From contig CM047806.1 in assembly GCA_026214975.1 (NCBI GenBank), forward strand, positions 1,366,501 to 1,430,500: a DNA stretch of 64,000 nucleotides, in the 5' to 3' direction. The position numbers and the translations under genes are program-made. Numbering within the stretch: position 1 is the stretch's first letter; each line of letters begins with the position of its first letter. Shown here piece after piece: positions 46,628 through 57,899 of the stretch. This stretch comes from Gentiana macrophylla (Eukaryota > Streptophyta > Magnoliopsida > Gentianales > Gentianaceae). A model generated the notes under the pieces. It had not been told where the DNA came from. It worked only from the letters and a program-made list of their open reading frames with translations, and did no database searches.

Positions 46628-46922
46628 TAAAATTAAAAACTTCAAATCTCAATGAGATCACATGTCATCTTCTTCATGTGTGTCCGCTTCTCGAGCTAGT
46701 CGTCACTAGTGAAAAATATAATTAAAAATAAAAAGAAAGAAAAAAAAAGAATAAAATAAAATACAAAAAAACGTTTATTCTTGACACGAGTATTGTGCTA
46801 CTTACTTGACACCTGGGATATCCCCTTATAATTTTGGCCTTATTTATTATATTGATTATTTAATTTGTTAAGCATTAGTAGGGACACTTCTAGATACACC
46901 ATCGTCACACAAGTCACACCAG

Positions 46923-46930
46923 TATAAAAG
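46923..46930 (+). promoter_or_regulatory. Candidate TATA box upstream of the second RING gene
   Basis: TATAAAAG, followed about 30 bp later by a C/T-rich start region and a good donor site (TTACAG/GTACTA, 46994/46995). If it is the promoter of the gene at 52277, the leader intron region is over 4 kb and filled with repeats. This link is inference. Confidence 0.35.
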
Positions 46931-47089
46931 CATCCTTTTCTCGCACTATACTTTCCATCACCTTTGTTTCACCATTTCCATTCTTTTCTTACAGGTACTA
47001 CATTTTTGTGTTTTACACTTTTACGGTTCATGTTCTTCTTGAACTCCTTTCTCTCCTTCTTCTTTTTTTCTTACATTTTTTTTAATTTA

Positions 47090-48660
47090 CATTTCATTCT
47101 GTTCTCACAACGTACATTTCCTTCCTCATCCCCCTCCCTCCCACCCACAGGCGGAGCTATGTGTATTGGGGTGGGATCACGTGTCTCCACTGAGATCCGA
47201 GATATTTTTTTAATATTAAAATGATATAGTTTTATTGTTAAAAAATATCGTTTTGTCTTTAAAAAATACAGTTTTAGGCTCACATGACTCATAGGAACAA
47301 ATTTTCAGTATAAAAATATAGATATTGACTTGGGTGACTCTAATGAGATAAATTTCAGATCAGTAGCTAAAGTCTTATATGAGGAGGATGTTTGAGGAGT
47401 GGCTGTGTGGCTATTCGTGACATACAAATCTGATTTAATTCAGATTGGCTGTGTGAGTCAAGTAATAGAGCCACTCAAGAAATTGAAATGACCATAGAAG
47501 ACTAACCCCCAACCCCCACCCCCACACACATCACCCTACCAATGGTTGTTGAGAGGAACACCTGATCTAGATTATCTTCTCATGAACTATTCTGGATTTT
47601 GAGTTGAAATTAATTTTATGTTTCTGAAAGCTGAAATTAACTTTTCTAGAGCTGGATTGGTTTTTTTATTTGTGTGAATTAATTTATTCGTTTGGTTTTT
47701 GTATACATGAAAATTGTATACTTGATTGATGTCATATAAATTAGTTGCACCGCCACATTAAAAGAAGCAGTTGCGGATGGTCAATCTTGTTTATTATCCT
47801 AGTTTTTATTTGTTTGTCACATGAAAATAAGTGGTAACGCCTGGACAGTCCTTGTAAAATCCCACATCGGTAAAATAAGAGAATGTTCACCCCCATATAA
47901 GTGTGAGACATAAAACTCTTGTCAACTCTGGCAAATTTTTTTGCTTTTAAGCCAGCGAGGACAGGCGGTCTAAGCGATTGACCGGACATTTATGACTTCA
48001 TTTAAGCGCTACTGCGGCCGAAGTGCAGGGTGTTCTGAGAATAAGGCGCTACTGGCCGAGTGCAGGGTGTTCTGAGAATAGTATTCAGCCGCTGACTCGA
48101 CGCAGAACTATGCGCTGCGACCGTACAAGAAGACGGTGTAAGGATGACCTCTAGTTACCTCTGGTAGGGACGATCCGGGAAACGATCTTGGCCGTCTGGC
48201 GAGACGCCACCCTTATAAGGGGGAATGTAAAGTCCCACATCGGTAAAATAAGAGAATGCTCACCCATATAAGTGTGAGACATAAATGTCGTGTCACTCGG
48301 TTAGCCCTTTTACCAAGCAGCGAGGGCGGCGGTCTAAGCGATTGACTGAGATATTTATGACTTCGTTAAGCGCTACTGCACCGAGGCCCTGCAGGCGCAT
48401 ACTGATCTGCTTGTTATCCTAGTTTTGTTTATATCTGTCAACTAATTTTATTTGCAATAAATTTTATTCATTTTTATATATATAATTATGTCATGTAGCC
48501 TCTATATGATGTAAATTGTTGCATGTTACATATGTGTCATTCAGTGATGATGTTTATCTGACGTAACTTGTGTTGAGCAATACATGAATGTGTAGATTTT
48601 GATAAATTAAAACAAGTCCTCCCCTCATCCCACCGCTTGCTTTTCCTAGACATCAATTAA
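47090..48660 (+). repeat. Tandem segmental duplication, copy A (with insertions)
   Basis: Matches 48995-49585 in the same order: ACATTTCCTTCCTC, ATTATCTTCTCATGAACTAT, TTTGGTTTTTGTATACATGA, TTGTTGCATGTTACAT, ATAAATTAAAACAAGTCC. Relative to copy B, copy A has gained about 360 bp of MITE-like sequence at 47150-47510 and the TRIM-like element at 47853-48399. Confidence 0.85.
47853..48399 (+). mobile_element. TRIM-like short LTR element
   Basis: Two direct terminal repeats start TGTAAAATCCCACATCGG (47853) and TGTAAAGTCCCACATCGG (48226), each about 175 bp. The second is preceded by AAGGGGGAA (48217-48225), a polypurine tract. There is no coding capacity. Copy B of the flanking duplication is the empty site. 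No clear tRNA primer-binding site was found after the first repeat, so the class is likely but not certain. CCCACATCGG starts are known from Cassandra-type TRIMs, but the 5S-like block of Cassandra was not convincingly seen. Confidence 0.7.
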
Positions 48661-48794
48661 TTAGTACTGTTAATTAGGGCCGTCCCTTAGTGTGGAGAGG
48701 CTCTAAACCAAGTTATCAAAACTAGGCCTTTTGAAAATAGACAAACGGATTTTAAAATATATGTCACATGATTTGATTAATAAACTTACTGGAT

Positions 48795-48840
<46 letters not shown>

Positions 48841-48994
48841 AAATTTTTGAATTTTTTTCAAAAGCGTTAAGTAAATGGCTACTTTTTACTGTGTCCTAAG
48901 GGACGGGTCAGCTGTCAATCTTTTTTTTCAACATGGAGTAGGTAGGTAGCGTTATTCTTTTTTTTTTTTTTTTTTTTTTTTTTAACTTTTTTTT
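48661..48994. other. Spacer between the two duplication copies
   Basis: No gene. It has an AT array at about 48799-48834 and T-runs at 48958-48983. Confidence 0.5.
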
Positions 48995-49585
48995 TCTCAA
49001 GTTTCACAACCTACATTTCCTTCCTCAACCCCCACCCTACCGGTGGTTATTGAGAGGCCCACAAGATCTGTAGTTATCTTCTCATGAACTATTATGGATT
49101 TTTGGCTGAAATTTTATGTTTATGAAGGTTGAAATTCAATTTTTCTGGAGTTGGATAGATTTGTTTTTTGGTGTAAATTAATTTATTCATTTGGTTTTTG
49201 TATACATGAAATTTGTATACTTGATTGATGCTATATAAATTAGTTGTACCGCTACATGAAAATAAGCAGTTGCTGCTGGATAATCCTGCTTATTATCTCA
49301 TCCTAGTTACTGTTTGTTTGTCACATGAAATGAAGTGGTAACGGCTAGACAGTCCTAGCTGTTATCCTAGTTTTTAATTGTATCTGTCAACTAATTCTTA
49401 TCTACAATAAATTTTATTAATTTTTATTTCTATGTCATGTAAATTGTTGCATGTTACATGTGTCATTCAGTGATGTTGTTTATCTGATGTAACTAGTAAT
49501 GAGCAATACATGTGTGTGTAGATTTCGATAAATTAAAACAAGTCCTTCCGTCATCCCCACCGCTTATTCTTACTGTCCATCAATT
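48995..49585 (+). repeat. Tandem segmental duplication, copy B
   Basis: The intact, shorter partner of 47090-48660. No coding sequence was recognised. It may be intronic or leader sequence of the gene at 52277. Confidence 0.85.
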
Positions 49586-49869
49586 AGTAGTGTTATTTTT
49601 TTCAGCCTCAAATTGGTAGAGTGAATCAACTCCTAAATTTTTTTTGTTGCATTTATTTTTTCAATCCAAATTGTGCTTGTTGCTAAATTGATATCACTTT
49701 TTTCTAGCACCCATTTGAAGGTATGGTACATTTACTTGTAATATTTATCACCGTTTGAATTGATGGAATCAAATGAAATGATTTTGATTCAATTCCTGGA
49801 TTTGACACACAGTGGATTGAAATTGACGGGATTTTATAAAAAGTGATGAATGACACAATGTGTAGTGAT

Positions 49870-50446
49870 TAGTGCTTTTAAACGAACAGAGCCGCACGTG
49901 AATAAGTTCGTGTTCGGCTTGTTAGTGTTCGTGATCGTTTGTTCGTTTAGCTTAACGAGCCGAGCTCGAACATGATTGTAGGCTCGTTTGCTTAACGAAC
50001 GAACACGAGCTTGGTTCGTGAACGTTCGATTATGTTCGTGAACGTGCTTATATAAATACATCAATTTACAGTAATCCTAGCTCAAATGAGGATAATTCAT
50101 TCATTTATCTAATAGATATTATAGATTGAATTTATATAATATTTAAATATTTTTATTGTAATTTAGTTGTGTAATATATGTAATTTTAATTTATAACTTG
50201 TTATTTTTACATTTGCACTTTATGTTTTATATTTTAACGAATCGAACTCGAGCCGAAAGATAAAAAATATGTTTAACGAGCCGAGCTCGAACACAAGCTC
50301 AAACATTTCATCTTTTAAACGAGCCGAGCTTGAACATAATTTTTTATTCGTTTAACAAACGAACGAGCTTGAACGAGCTCGGGAGCTAAACGAGCTCGAG
50401 TTCGAACCACCAATACTCGATTCGGCTCGGCTCGTTAACAGCTTTA
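49870..50446. mobile_element. hAT-like MITE (577 bp, TSD GTAGTGAT)
   Basis: Ends TAGTGCTTTTAAACGA and TCGTTAACAGCTTTA are imperfect inverted repeats. GTAGTGAT flanks both sides (49862-49869 and 50447-50454), a perfect 8-bp TSD as in hAT elements. The interior is full of CGAGCTCGAAC motifs and is partly palindromic. Confidence 0.88.
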
Positions 50447-50455
50447 GTAGTGATG

Positions 50456-51115
50456 CAGTGTGCTAAAGAGGTGGAGTAAGGGTGGTGGTAGAGTGGTGGA
50501 TGAGGTAGGATGGTTGGTGGTGCGATGGGTGAACGAGGTTAGTGGTGACATGGTACGCGGATGATCTCGGCGGTAGGTGGTGGCAGTTGGTGGTTGGGTG
50601 CAGGGTGATGAAGGCCGATCGTGTTGGGATGGATAGACGGTGATGGGTGATGATTGCATGGGTGGTGGTGGATTGTTGCGGGGTGGGTGTTTACGAGTGG
50701 TAATTGGGTGAGCGATGATGGGTGTTCGTGGGGCTAGTAGGAGCCGGCAAGTCATTGTGGGATGGGTGGTGGTGGCATGGATGGTGGGTGGTGGTGGATG
50801 GTGGATGGTGGAGACGTTGTGAGATGAGTTATGACGGGTAGTAGTGTGATATGAGGTGGCGGGTGGTTGTAGGGTAGTGGTGTGGAAAGGTCACTGGTAG
50901 GTAGGGTGGGCTGTAGCAGAAGGTGATGGGATGAGCAGTGGTGGGTGGTCGTAGCAGAGGTGGCGGTAGCTTAGTGGAGGCGAGCTGAGTGAAGATGGTA
51001 TAGGCAATGGTGATAGAGTGGCAGGTGGGGTGGGTAGTTGTGAGGGGTAATGGTGAGGTAGATGGTCCTGTGAGTGGACATGTAGGGACAGAAGTGGGCC
51101 GGATAGATTGTGGTA
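50456..51115 (+). repeat. GGTGG-rich low-complexity tract
   Basis: Irregular GGTGG, GGTGGTGG and GATGG words on the plus strand with very little C. Open frames on the complement are artefacts of this composition. Confidence 0.8.
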
Positions 51116-51246
51116 GTTTTAATGGTGTTTTAAAATTAATTTGATTAAATCAAATTTTTTTATATTTTATACATTTTTTATGTAATGGAAACAAGTGAAT
51201 TTCCTTAAAACGGAAATTCATTTCATGTTTAGTATCCAAACATGTC

Positions 51247-52276
51247 AAATAATGTAATAAATTGACGGGAAAAAAGCACTTATTTCCGTTTTATCATAGT
51301 CTCCTTGCAATTGTTCAATTCATGGATCCTTATTATATTTTTCTTTTCTTTTGTATTATCATGAAACGTGATTTCTAACAAATACGTACTTTGTTTCTCT
51401 CTTTTTTTTCCAGGGTATTATCTCAAATCAAGCACTTGTTTACTCTACAGGTAATGTATTCGATTATTCTTGTCCTAATGAATTATTGTAAAATGAGAAA
51501 TTTTATCCGACGGGTGTTGTCGGTATAACATTCATCGTAGGATGAAATTTCTCTCTGTTTTTCCGACTTTGTGATGTTATTTACTATACTTGACATATAA
51601 ATGTTAAATGTATCCGGCATATGTAGTCTATTTTGAACCTATTTGTTTTTCCCTTTTAAACTACATTTCTTTTATCCATTTTGTGGATTTTAGTTTCTTA
51701 TTCAGGGTAGACTTTTAGGATAATTAACATTCATTGAATAACACAATGATTAAGTAATATATCTAACATATCTTGAAGAAGTAAATTAATATATCAACAT
51801 TAATGGTGGGATTGAAGTTGTATCAAGCGTGAATGAATTATTTCATCATCCCTATTTGAGTAACGCATAATTTTAATTATTGACAGATTATACCAATATA
51901 TAGCAGGTTAATAATTAGTCATTACAAATTATACAACTTGTACCACAATATTTATTACTATATTTATGTGGACCAATTTTATTATAGAAAGAATTCATTA
52001 TCTGATTAATATTTCCTGCCCTTGTATATAAATCTACTGCATTTACTTCTGCTCTTTCTAAAAAGAATATGCATGCATCATGTTTAATTGATTGTCGATC
52101 TCCTTATATATACAGTAATAATAATACTTGCTTAGAGAAAATGCTAATGACACACTTTATATTCTACTTTAACACCGTTTTTAATCTATTTTAATATATA
52201 TACAAAAACACATTTTCACACATTTTTTATGATTTATTTACTAACTTTGTGGATAGATATAACTGAAAGAAGAAAA
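51247..52276. other. Upstream region of the second RING gene
   Basis: It contains the candidate leader exon at 51414-51450 and a likely acceptor GTGGATAG just before 52259, which would put the last leader exon directly in front of the ATG. Otherwise AT-rich and featureless. Confidence 0.4.
51414..51450 (+). other. Candidate 5' UTR exon of the second RING gene
   Basis: Bounded by TTTTTTTTCCAG and CTACAG/GTAATG; 37 nt. Similar in length and sequence outline to 34924-34961 upstream of the other RING gene. Confidence 0.4.
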
Positions 52277-53707
52277 ATGGCACCAACAAGAAGAAGCTCC
52301 AGAGCCTCCCAACAAGCTGCTACTTCTTCAAATGCAACAACTAACCCGCTTTCTGGACAAGGTCATCCCAATAATGGAGGACAAGGCGGGAATAGAATAC
52401 CCGCATCATCGAGGCAGCATGTAGTCGATTTAGAGGATAGACACCTTATGGTTTACCTCGATATTGCTCCTGAAAATATTCGTACCTTTCCCCAACCTAC
52501 TGTTTTTACCATTGTAGACACCTTCTACGAACCTCCATCTCCCCGATCAGCAGCTTGCACGTGTACTACTACAGGAAACGCACAAGGGGTTGCTAATTCG
52601 AATGATCTCAATGGACCATGTCGTCACTGCGGCCATGCAAACCATACAGCCGAGGACAGATTTGTTCGGCAAGTAGCATTATGGCCGAGAAGCCAAGTAC
52701 CGGCCAGAGATCAAGTTCAAAACCCTACTACCTCTACGGTCTCAACTGCGGCAGGAGCAAGCTCCTCCTCCAGTCCTCTTTCTCCATCATCATTGTCAGC
52801 TACACCAGCTACAGCTGACAATGAAAATGATGACCGGACACCTAATGGTGCCGCCGTGTCTTATAATGTCCGGTTAAACACCATCCCGGACATATTGGAC
52901 ATGGGTTCCTACCGAGGTGGTATGCTGCCGATAGCACGGAGGACCGGGCCTACGGATAGTGAGGATGTGGTAATTAACCATATTCCTTGATTACTCTTTC
53001 GTTCGGGTTTAATTACAAATTTAATTATTGAGTTGAAATGCTTTATATAGTTTTTGTTGTTTCACTAACTATATATATCTCAGGAGGTCGATACTGATGA
53101 AGAGAATTATGATTTTTCTGATTCCGATTACTACGACGACGATGATGCTTACGATGATGACGATGATTTGACTTTCGAAGTGAGTATATATGAAACCGTA
53201 TACGTACCCAATGCCTTCTATGGTTTAATTTAATTTAGACCTTCCTTTTTTTTTTACTAGTTCATATATATATTCACGTGCTTTTGGGAATCTTGATATA
53301 TAGGAACATTTGGAAATAGGAGAGATCAATGGAGATCTACCGGGGAGACTAACCGAAGAAGAAATCATTGAAAGAATGACGCGGAGCACATACCGATTTA
53401 CAAGAAGTAAATTGAATTGGAATTCAATAAAATGCTGCATTTGTCAGGTTATAAAACGTCTCTACATGTGTTATACATTGTCATCTTGTCATGAATTAAC
53501 GATTGCAATCATTGCATACATAAAACTCGATCTGAATTTGAATCCCAAGTATTTATTTGAATTTTGTAGGCAGAGTATTCAAACAACGACAATCTGGGAG
53601 AACTGGATTGCAACCACAAATTTCACTATGTCTGCATTCAAACGTGGTTGATGTTGAATAATAGCTGCCCGATTTGCAAGCAAATAGGTTTAAGGGCACC
53701 AAATTAA
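52277..53707 (+). CDS. RING-H2 E3 ubiquitin ligase with long disordered N-terminus
   Basis: Four coding exons, all phase 0 with GT/AG borders: 52277-52969, 53084-53179, 53304-53447 and 53570-53707; 356 aa. Met at 52277 was chosen because an acceptor lies just upstream and it begins the basic MAPTRRSSRAS. Residues 1-60 are Gly/Ser/Asn-rich. A Cys/His cluster (CTCTT near 95, CRHCGHANH near 115) may bind metal. Residues 150-195 are Ser/Thr-rich and 232-263 are strongly acidic (YYDDDDAYDDDDD). Residues 264-290 (HLEIGEINGDLPGRLTEEEI) match the helix before MBR-type RINGs. The RING-H2 ligands are C307, C310, C325, H327, H330, C333, C344 and C347. The RING is split by an intron one codon after C310, as in 35816-37486, so the two genes are probably paralogues. 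Substrate unknown. Intact. Confidence 0.85.
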
Positions 53708-54319
53708 TTAACTAAGGAGTTCATTAATGCCCCGGCCAGTAAAAAATGACATATTCAGATCGACAGCCAAATGTGTTGTTATTCTAGCTAGTCTATTATC
53801 GTTGTTCAACTTAATTTAGACCTTTTATATACATTTGTTACAGAATATTGTTGTACGTACCTGGCTTTAAATTCTCTAAGCATGTTTTAATTGTTTCTGA
53901 TTTAACATTAATGGTGTTGATGTCCCTTATTTTGGATGAGCTATGCAATAGTATACCTGCTCTGGTTCATCGTACGTCTAAAGGGGAAGTTTTTGTATGA
54001 TGAATCTATTTGTGAAGTTGTCTAACGTGACAATATTTGTCTGCATGGGTATATATTTATGTGTGACCGTTCAATACAAATGTTCCACCTTCAAAGGAAG
54101 GAAAACCGAAAGATCACCGTGAGATGCTTCATCAAGAAAGATATTCTTTAGGTAATTAATTAGCCCCTGAATAAAACACCACGAGAACAAAGCCCCTGAA
54201 TATATATGTATATATCTTTATTTATTTATTTATTTTAATTTTTACTTTTTTATCCCCAACACTTAATTGTGCCCCTGAACGGCAATCCTGCCTCCGCCCA
54301 TTTCCCAAGCAAGACTTGC
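53708..54319. other. 3' flank of the second RING gene, intergenic
   Basis: The 3' UTR probably ends within the first 200 bp. No other feature recognised. Confidence 0.4.
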
Positions 54320-54625
54320 AACTCAAGCCTCCTTGCCCCGCAAGATTTTTGAAATGCTTTGATTAGAGTCAATAATCCTTCCAGATATTAGAGCCTAGCT
54401 TTCCATCCAGCTAATTTTTGTTTCACTCAAATTCTCTTCATATTTTCCCAACAAGAAGACCTAAATACATAAAAGGAAGAGAACCCGACCTCCAATGCAA
54501 ATTAAGATGACATCCCTTACTAAGCTCCGTTGACGCATACGTTGAGACCAAACTTTGTATTTTTGTTTTCCCATATTTTTTTAGCCCAAAAAAAATTTGG
54601 TGGATCGTCAAGCCACCAAACACAA
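54320..54625 (-). pseudogene. LINE reverse-transcriptase fragment
   Basis: The minus strand reads GSLPFMYLGLLVG and, after a frame change, KLAGWKARL then LLTLIKAFQKSCG. This matches the order YLGLP, LxGWKAxxLS, GRLxLIKxVL of the plant LINE reverse transcriptase C-terminal part. Stops interrupt it. Confidence 0.65.
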
Positions 54626-57623
54626 ATCACATACTACCTCTATAGTATAACAGAAATACGTTCCGAAACCACATAGAACGGGGGACTTATTTCTTCTAAT
54701 ATGTGTATGGAAGAAAAACAAAATAAAGTAAAATCAGGAAATTCAATAAAATATCCAGCTAATTAATTATTTCCCCTCAATTCTTCCAATCGATCATTGA
54801 TGCAAAATGACTCGTTGAATTATTAATAAATTAGTTATAGTTGCCGACAATCGCCAAGCAACCAATTTTTGCTAATATCAATAAGCCGGATAATCGCCAC
54901 TACTTGTTCTCTAACCGTGTAGCACACCACAACAATCGCCAGGCCAGAGGTTTGGTGACAACAATAGCATTAACGCTTATAAAAACATAATTCTATGTAT
55001 TAGTGCACACCGGGTTAAACCTAAATCACTTATTTTCATAACGGAGAATCCTACGAGCTGCGAAACGGCAATCAATATGTTGTTTACCACTTAAAATCAA
55101 ATATTTATAACAATCGCCTAGATTAGATTTTTGGTGCTATATCAACATAATCGCTCAACTATCAGACATAAATTATCAAACGACATATTCTATTCATTAA
55201 TCGATAAAATCAAAAGATAAGTAAATATATACTAACAATTTAATCGAGGAGAAAACGTTTAGATCGATCTCACAACCATACGAAATTGGATGCAAAATAG
55301 AAATAGAGCATCATTCTTGTAAAAAGAAAATCGGAAATCGACAGCACTGTGCTGGCGCAGCTTTCTTTCCGGAGTAATGATACGGACACAACGGTTGTGC
55401 CACAACGAGTGACACAACGATGATTTGCACCGTTGATCGTGTTAGATTTACATCTGATCAATTTAGAAACATTATTATCAACGGTGCAGATCGTCGTTGT
55501 ATCACTCGTTGTGGCACAACCGTTGTGCCCATATCATTGGTTCATTGCTATTTTTTTCCATTCAAAAACTATTCCCATGCAAAACCCAATATATGTCTAT
55601 CCACAAATTTTATATTAACAGTGGTTTTATGGTGGTCCATGATCACCATGTCACACTTGTCCGCCAATGAAAATCCTTATAAGAAGGGTAAAAATATAAA
55701 TTAATGACATTTATATTTTACACGGTGGGCTTTTGTGTGTTTATTACTTTCCTATTAGTCCTGAATCACCAAGTTATACTTGGTCCAGGAACATAATAAA
55801 ATTTCCGTTATATTAAATATTAAGCTATATATTACCTCCTGCTAATTCAAGCCAAAAAGGCTGAATTGCTATGTGGGCTTGGCCCACGTATTATTTTAAA
55901 ATATACTACTTCCTATAAAAAAAAACTTATATATTTATTAAAAGTTTATGTAATAATACCAGTGGGTAAATCGAGTCCTCTTGTAGCTCTTCGTCACTAT
56001 GTTCTCCATCTCATGTCCTATAAAGATCCACCCCTTTCGATATGAAAAAACAGAAATCAATTTTCCTGAGAGAAGAATGAAGTTTGGAAAGAGAACAAAG
56101 TAAGAAATCATAGTCGGACATACCTAAATACATCAGACGACACATATTGATTCAAGAGCACTGAGCAGTATGCACGATCAAGTAGATGATATGGTTCATT
56201 CAAAGGATCTGAAAATGAGAAGATATGGAAAATGGAGTAAGGGAGGCGGCGAGAAGGAGAAAATGATCGGAGTCGTCTGTTAATATTTAAGTTAATACAA
56301 AGATTAGGTCATGTCATAGATAGAAGGCTGCATCGCATAATGGGCTGGACTTGAATAATCTACAGTGTCTACAATATGTTGGAGTTTTTCTTTAGAGATG
56401 AGATGCGATAATAATTTCGAAGAAAGCATTTGGTTTGGCCCTTCCTTCTTATAAAATAGTTAGATTAGATTAGATTAGAAGAAAATTCTAATTTGAATAA
56501 AAGTAAGAAAATCTAAAGTGGGCTTGGTGGATTTGTGTTCATTTCAACATGTTGGGATCCCGATATATGTGAAAACTGAAATAACCGGCTTGAAGTGCAG
56601 CTTCCTCTCATCTTTCACAAAACTTTCAAAAACTGCTTTATAAATCCCAAAATCTTCAAGTTTCTCTCTCGAGTTTCCAAAACCTAAAAATCATCCTAAA
56701 ATACCCGAAATAGAGCATTCCGACAAAATAGATATAAAATAAGCACATAAAAGATCACAAAATATGGACTTATCACCCCCAAAACCATTGCAAAGATTCG
56801 ATACAACATACTTCATATGCTCCACGTCGAAGCAATCTTTAAAGTCATTTTTTGAGTCAAGAAATGACTTTTTAAAGACTTATCATTAAAATCCAAAGTT
56901 TCAAAAATGTTTTTGACTTTAAAATCTACTTTGATTTAATATGATGTGAATATATAATATGAGGCATGTAAATAAAGATTTCTTGATAGAAAAAGTGGTT
57001 GATCCATCCTTTTTATGCCTACCACTTTTCATAATTTGGACATCCACTCAAATTTTGGCCTTGTTAGGGTTGACCATGTTTTAAAATTTTAGTAATTATA
57101 ATAAAGCATCAACTGAACAGTAATGGATTACATACGTAAGATATACTCTCCCCTCTTGTCTTTTATGCCCATGGAAAAAAGCATCAAGCTTTTTTTTTTT
57201 TGCCCCTTCGATTTCTTTTCAGCCGTAAAACGAATTAAACATTAATTATAAACTCAATTTATCTTTCACAATGCAGCAGTTTTACGGTGGTTTTCGATCA
57301 TCATGTATATATGTTTGCTCCATTAATAAAAATTCATAAAATAGAAGTAAATTTATGAAAAAATGTATTTATATTTTATACGGTCGGACTAATGTGTTTT
57401 TCTGAATTTTTATTAATCATAGATTACCAAGTCATACTTGACACATAACTAACATAAAATTTGCGTTCAAAATGGTGCTTTTCTTATCTCACGCAAGCAC
57501 TAGTCAGCAAAATCCATGGTCCACTCAAAATTGATAATATTTTATGGCTTTTTAGTTCATTAATTATAGCTATCTTTTCTATTTGCTTTCCATAAATAGC
57601 TCAGTGAATAAATATAATAAGTA
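54626..57623. other. Gene-poor intergenic region
   Basis: No supported gene on either strand. It contains the foldback MITE at 55376-55538 and a short AGATT repeat near 56460. It is AT-rich with many A/T runs. Confidence 0.5.
55376..55538. mobile_element. Foldback MITE (163 bp)
   Basis: The left arm, AATGATACGGACACAACGG...GCACCGTTGAT (about 62 nt), pairs with ATCAACGGTGC...CCATATCATT on the right around a loop of about 40 nt. The arms contain ACAACGGTTGTG palindromes. No TSD was recognised. It is nearly all inverted repeat. Confidence 0.8.
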
Positions 57624-57899
57624 CTAATTTCGTCATAAAATATAAGTCCTTTTAGTTTTTTTGTTTTGTTTTATAATGTAAGTCCATTTAAATAATCAAT
57701 AAAGCATTTATCACATTTTTCTATTTTTATCTCTCATTTATTATTATCTATTCATCCATTTTTTATTACTCTACATTAATAATAGTCAAAGATTATTTTC
57801 GACTTTTCAATCAAAATTAATGACACATAACCAATTTAACCAACTTTCTTAATCTGTATGAAATACCCTAAAAAGAATTATATTTTGGGACGGAGGTAG
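57624..57899. mobile_element. Stowaway-type MITE (276 bp, TA target)
   Basis: Ends CTAATTTCGTCATAAAATAT and ATATTTTGGGACGGAGGTAG are imperfect inverted repeats. TA flanks both ends (57622-57623 and 57900-57901). Confidence 0.85.

Larger units (their letters stand above)
49752..51246. mobile_element. MITE-like element with purine-rich core (nested)
   Basis: AATTGATGGAATCAAATGAAATG-like sequence on the left and a GAAATTCATTTCATG-like stretch on the right enclose an irregular GGTGG-rich tract (50456-51115) and a nested hAT-like element (49870-50446). It looks like the element at 39024-40113 in the opposite orientation. Exact ends and TSD were not resolved. Confidence 0.45.

Noticed and set aside
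47853..48399. Assignment as a Cassandra element with a 5S rRNA domain
   Set aside because: The terminal CCCACATCGG fits, but the 5S-like block could not be aligned convincingly by eye.
50444..50755. 103-codon open frame on the minus strand
   Set aside because: Complement of the GGTGG-rich tract; low-complexity artefact.
55420..55704. 94- and 61-codon frames
   Set aside because: They start inside the foldback MITE and have no domain.
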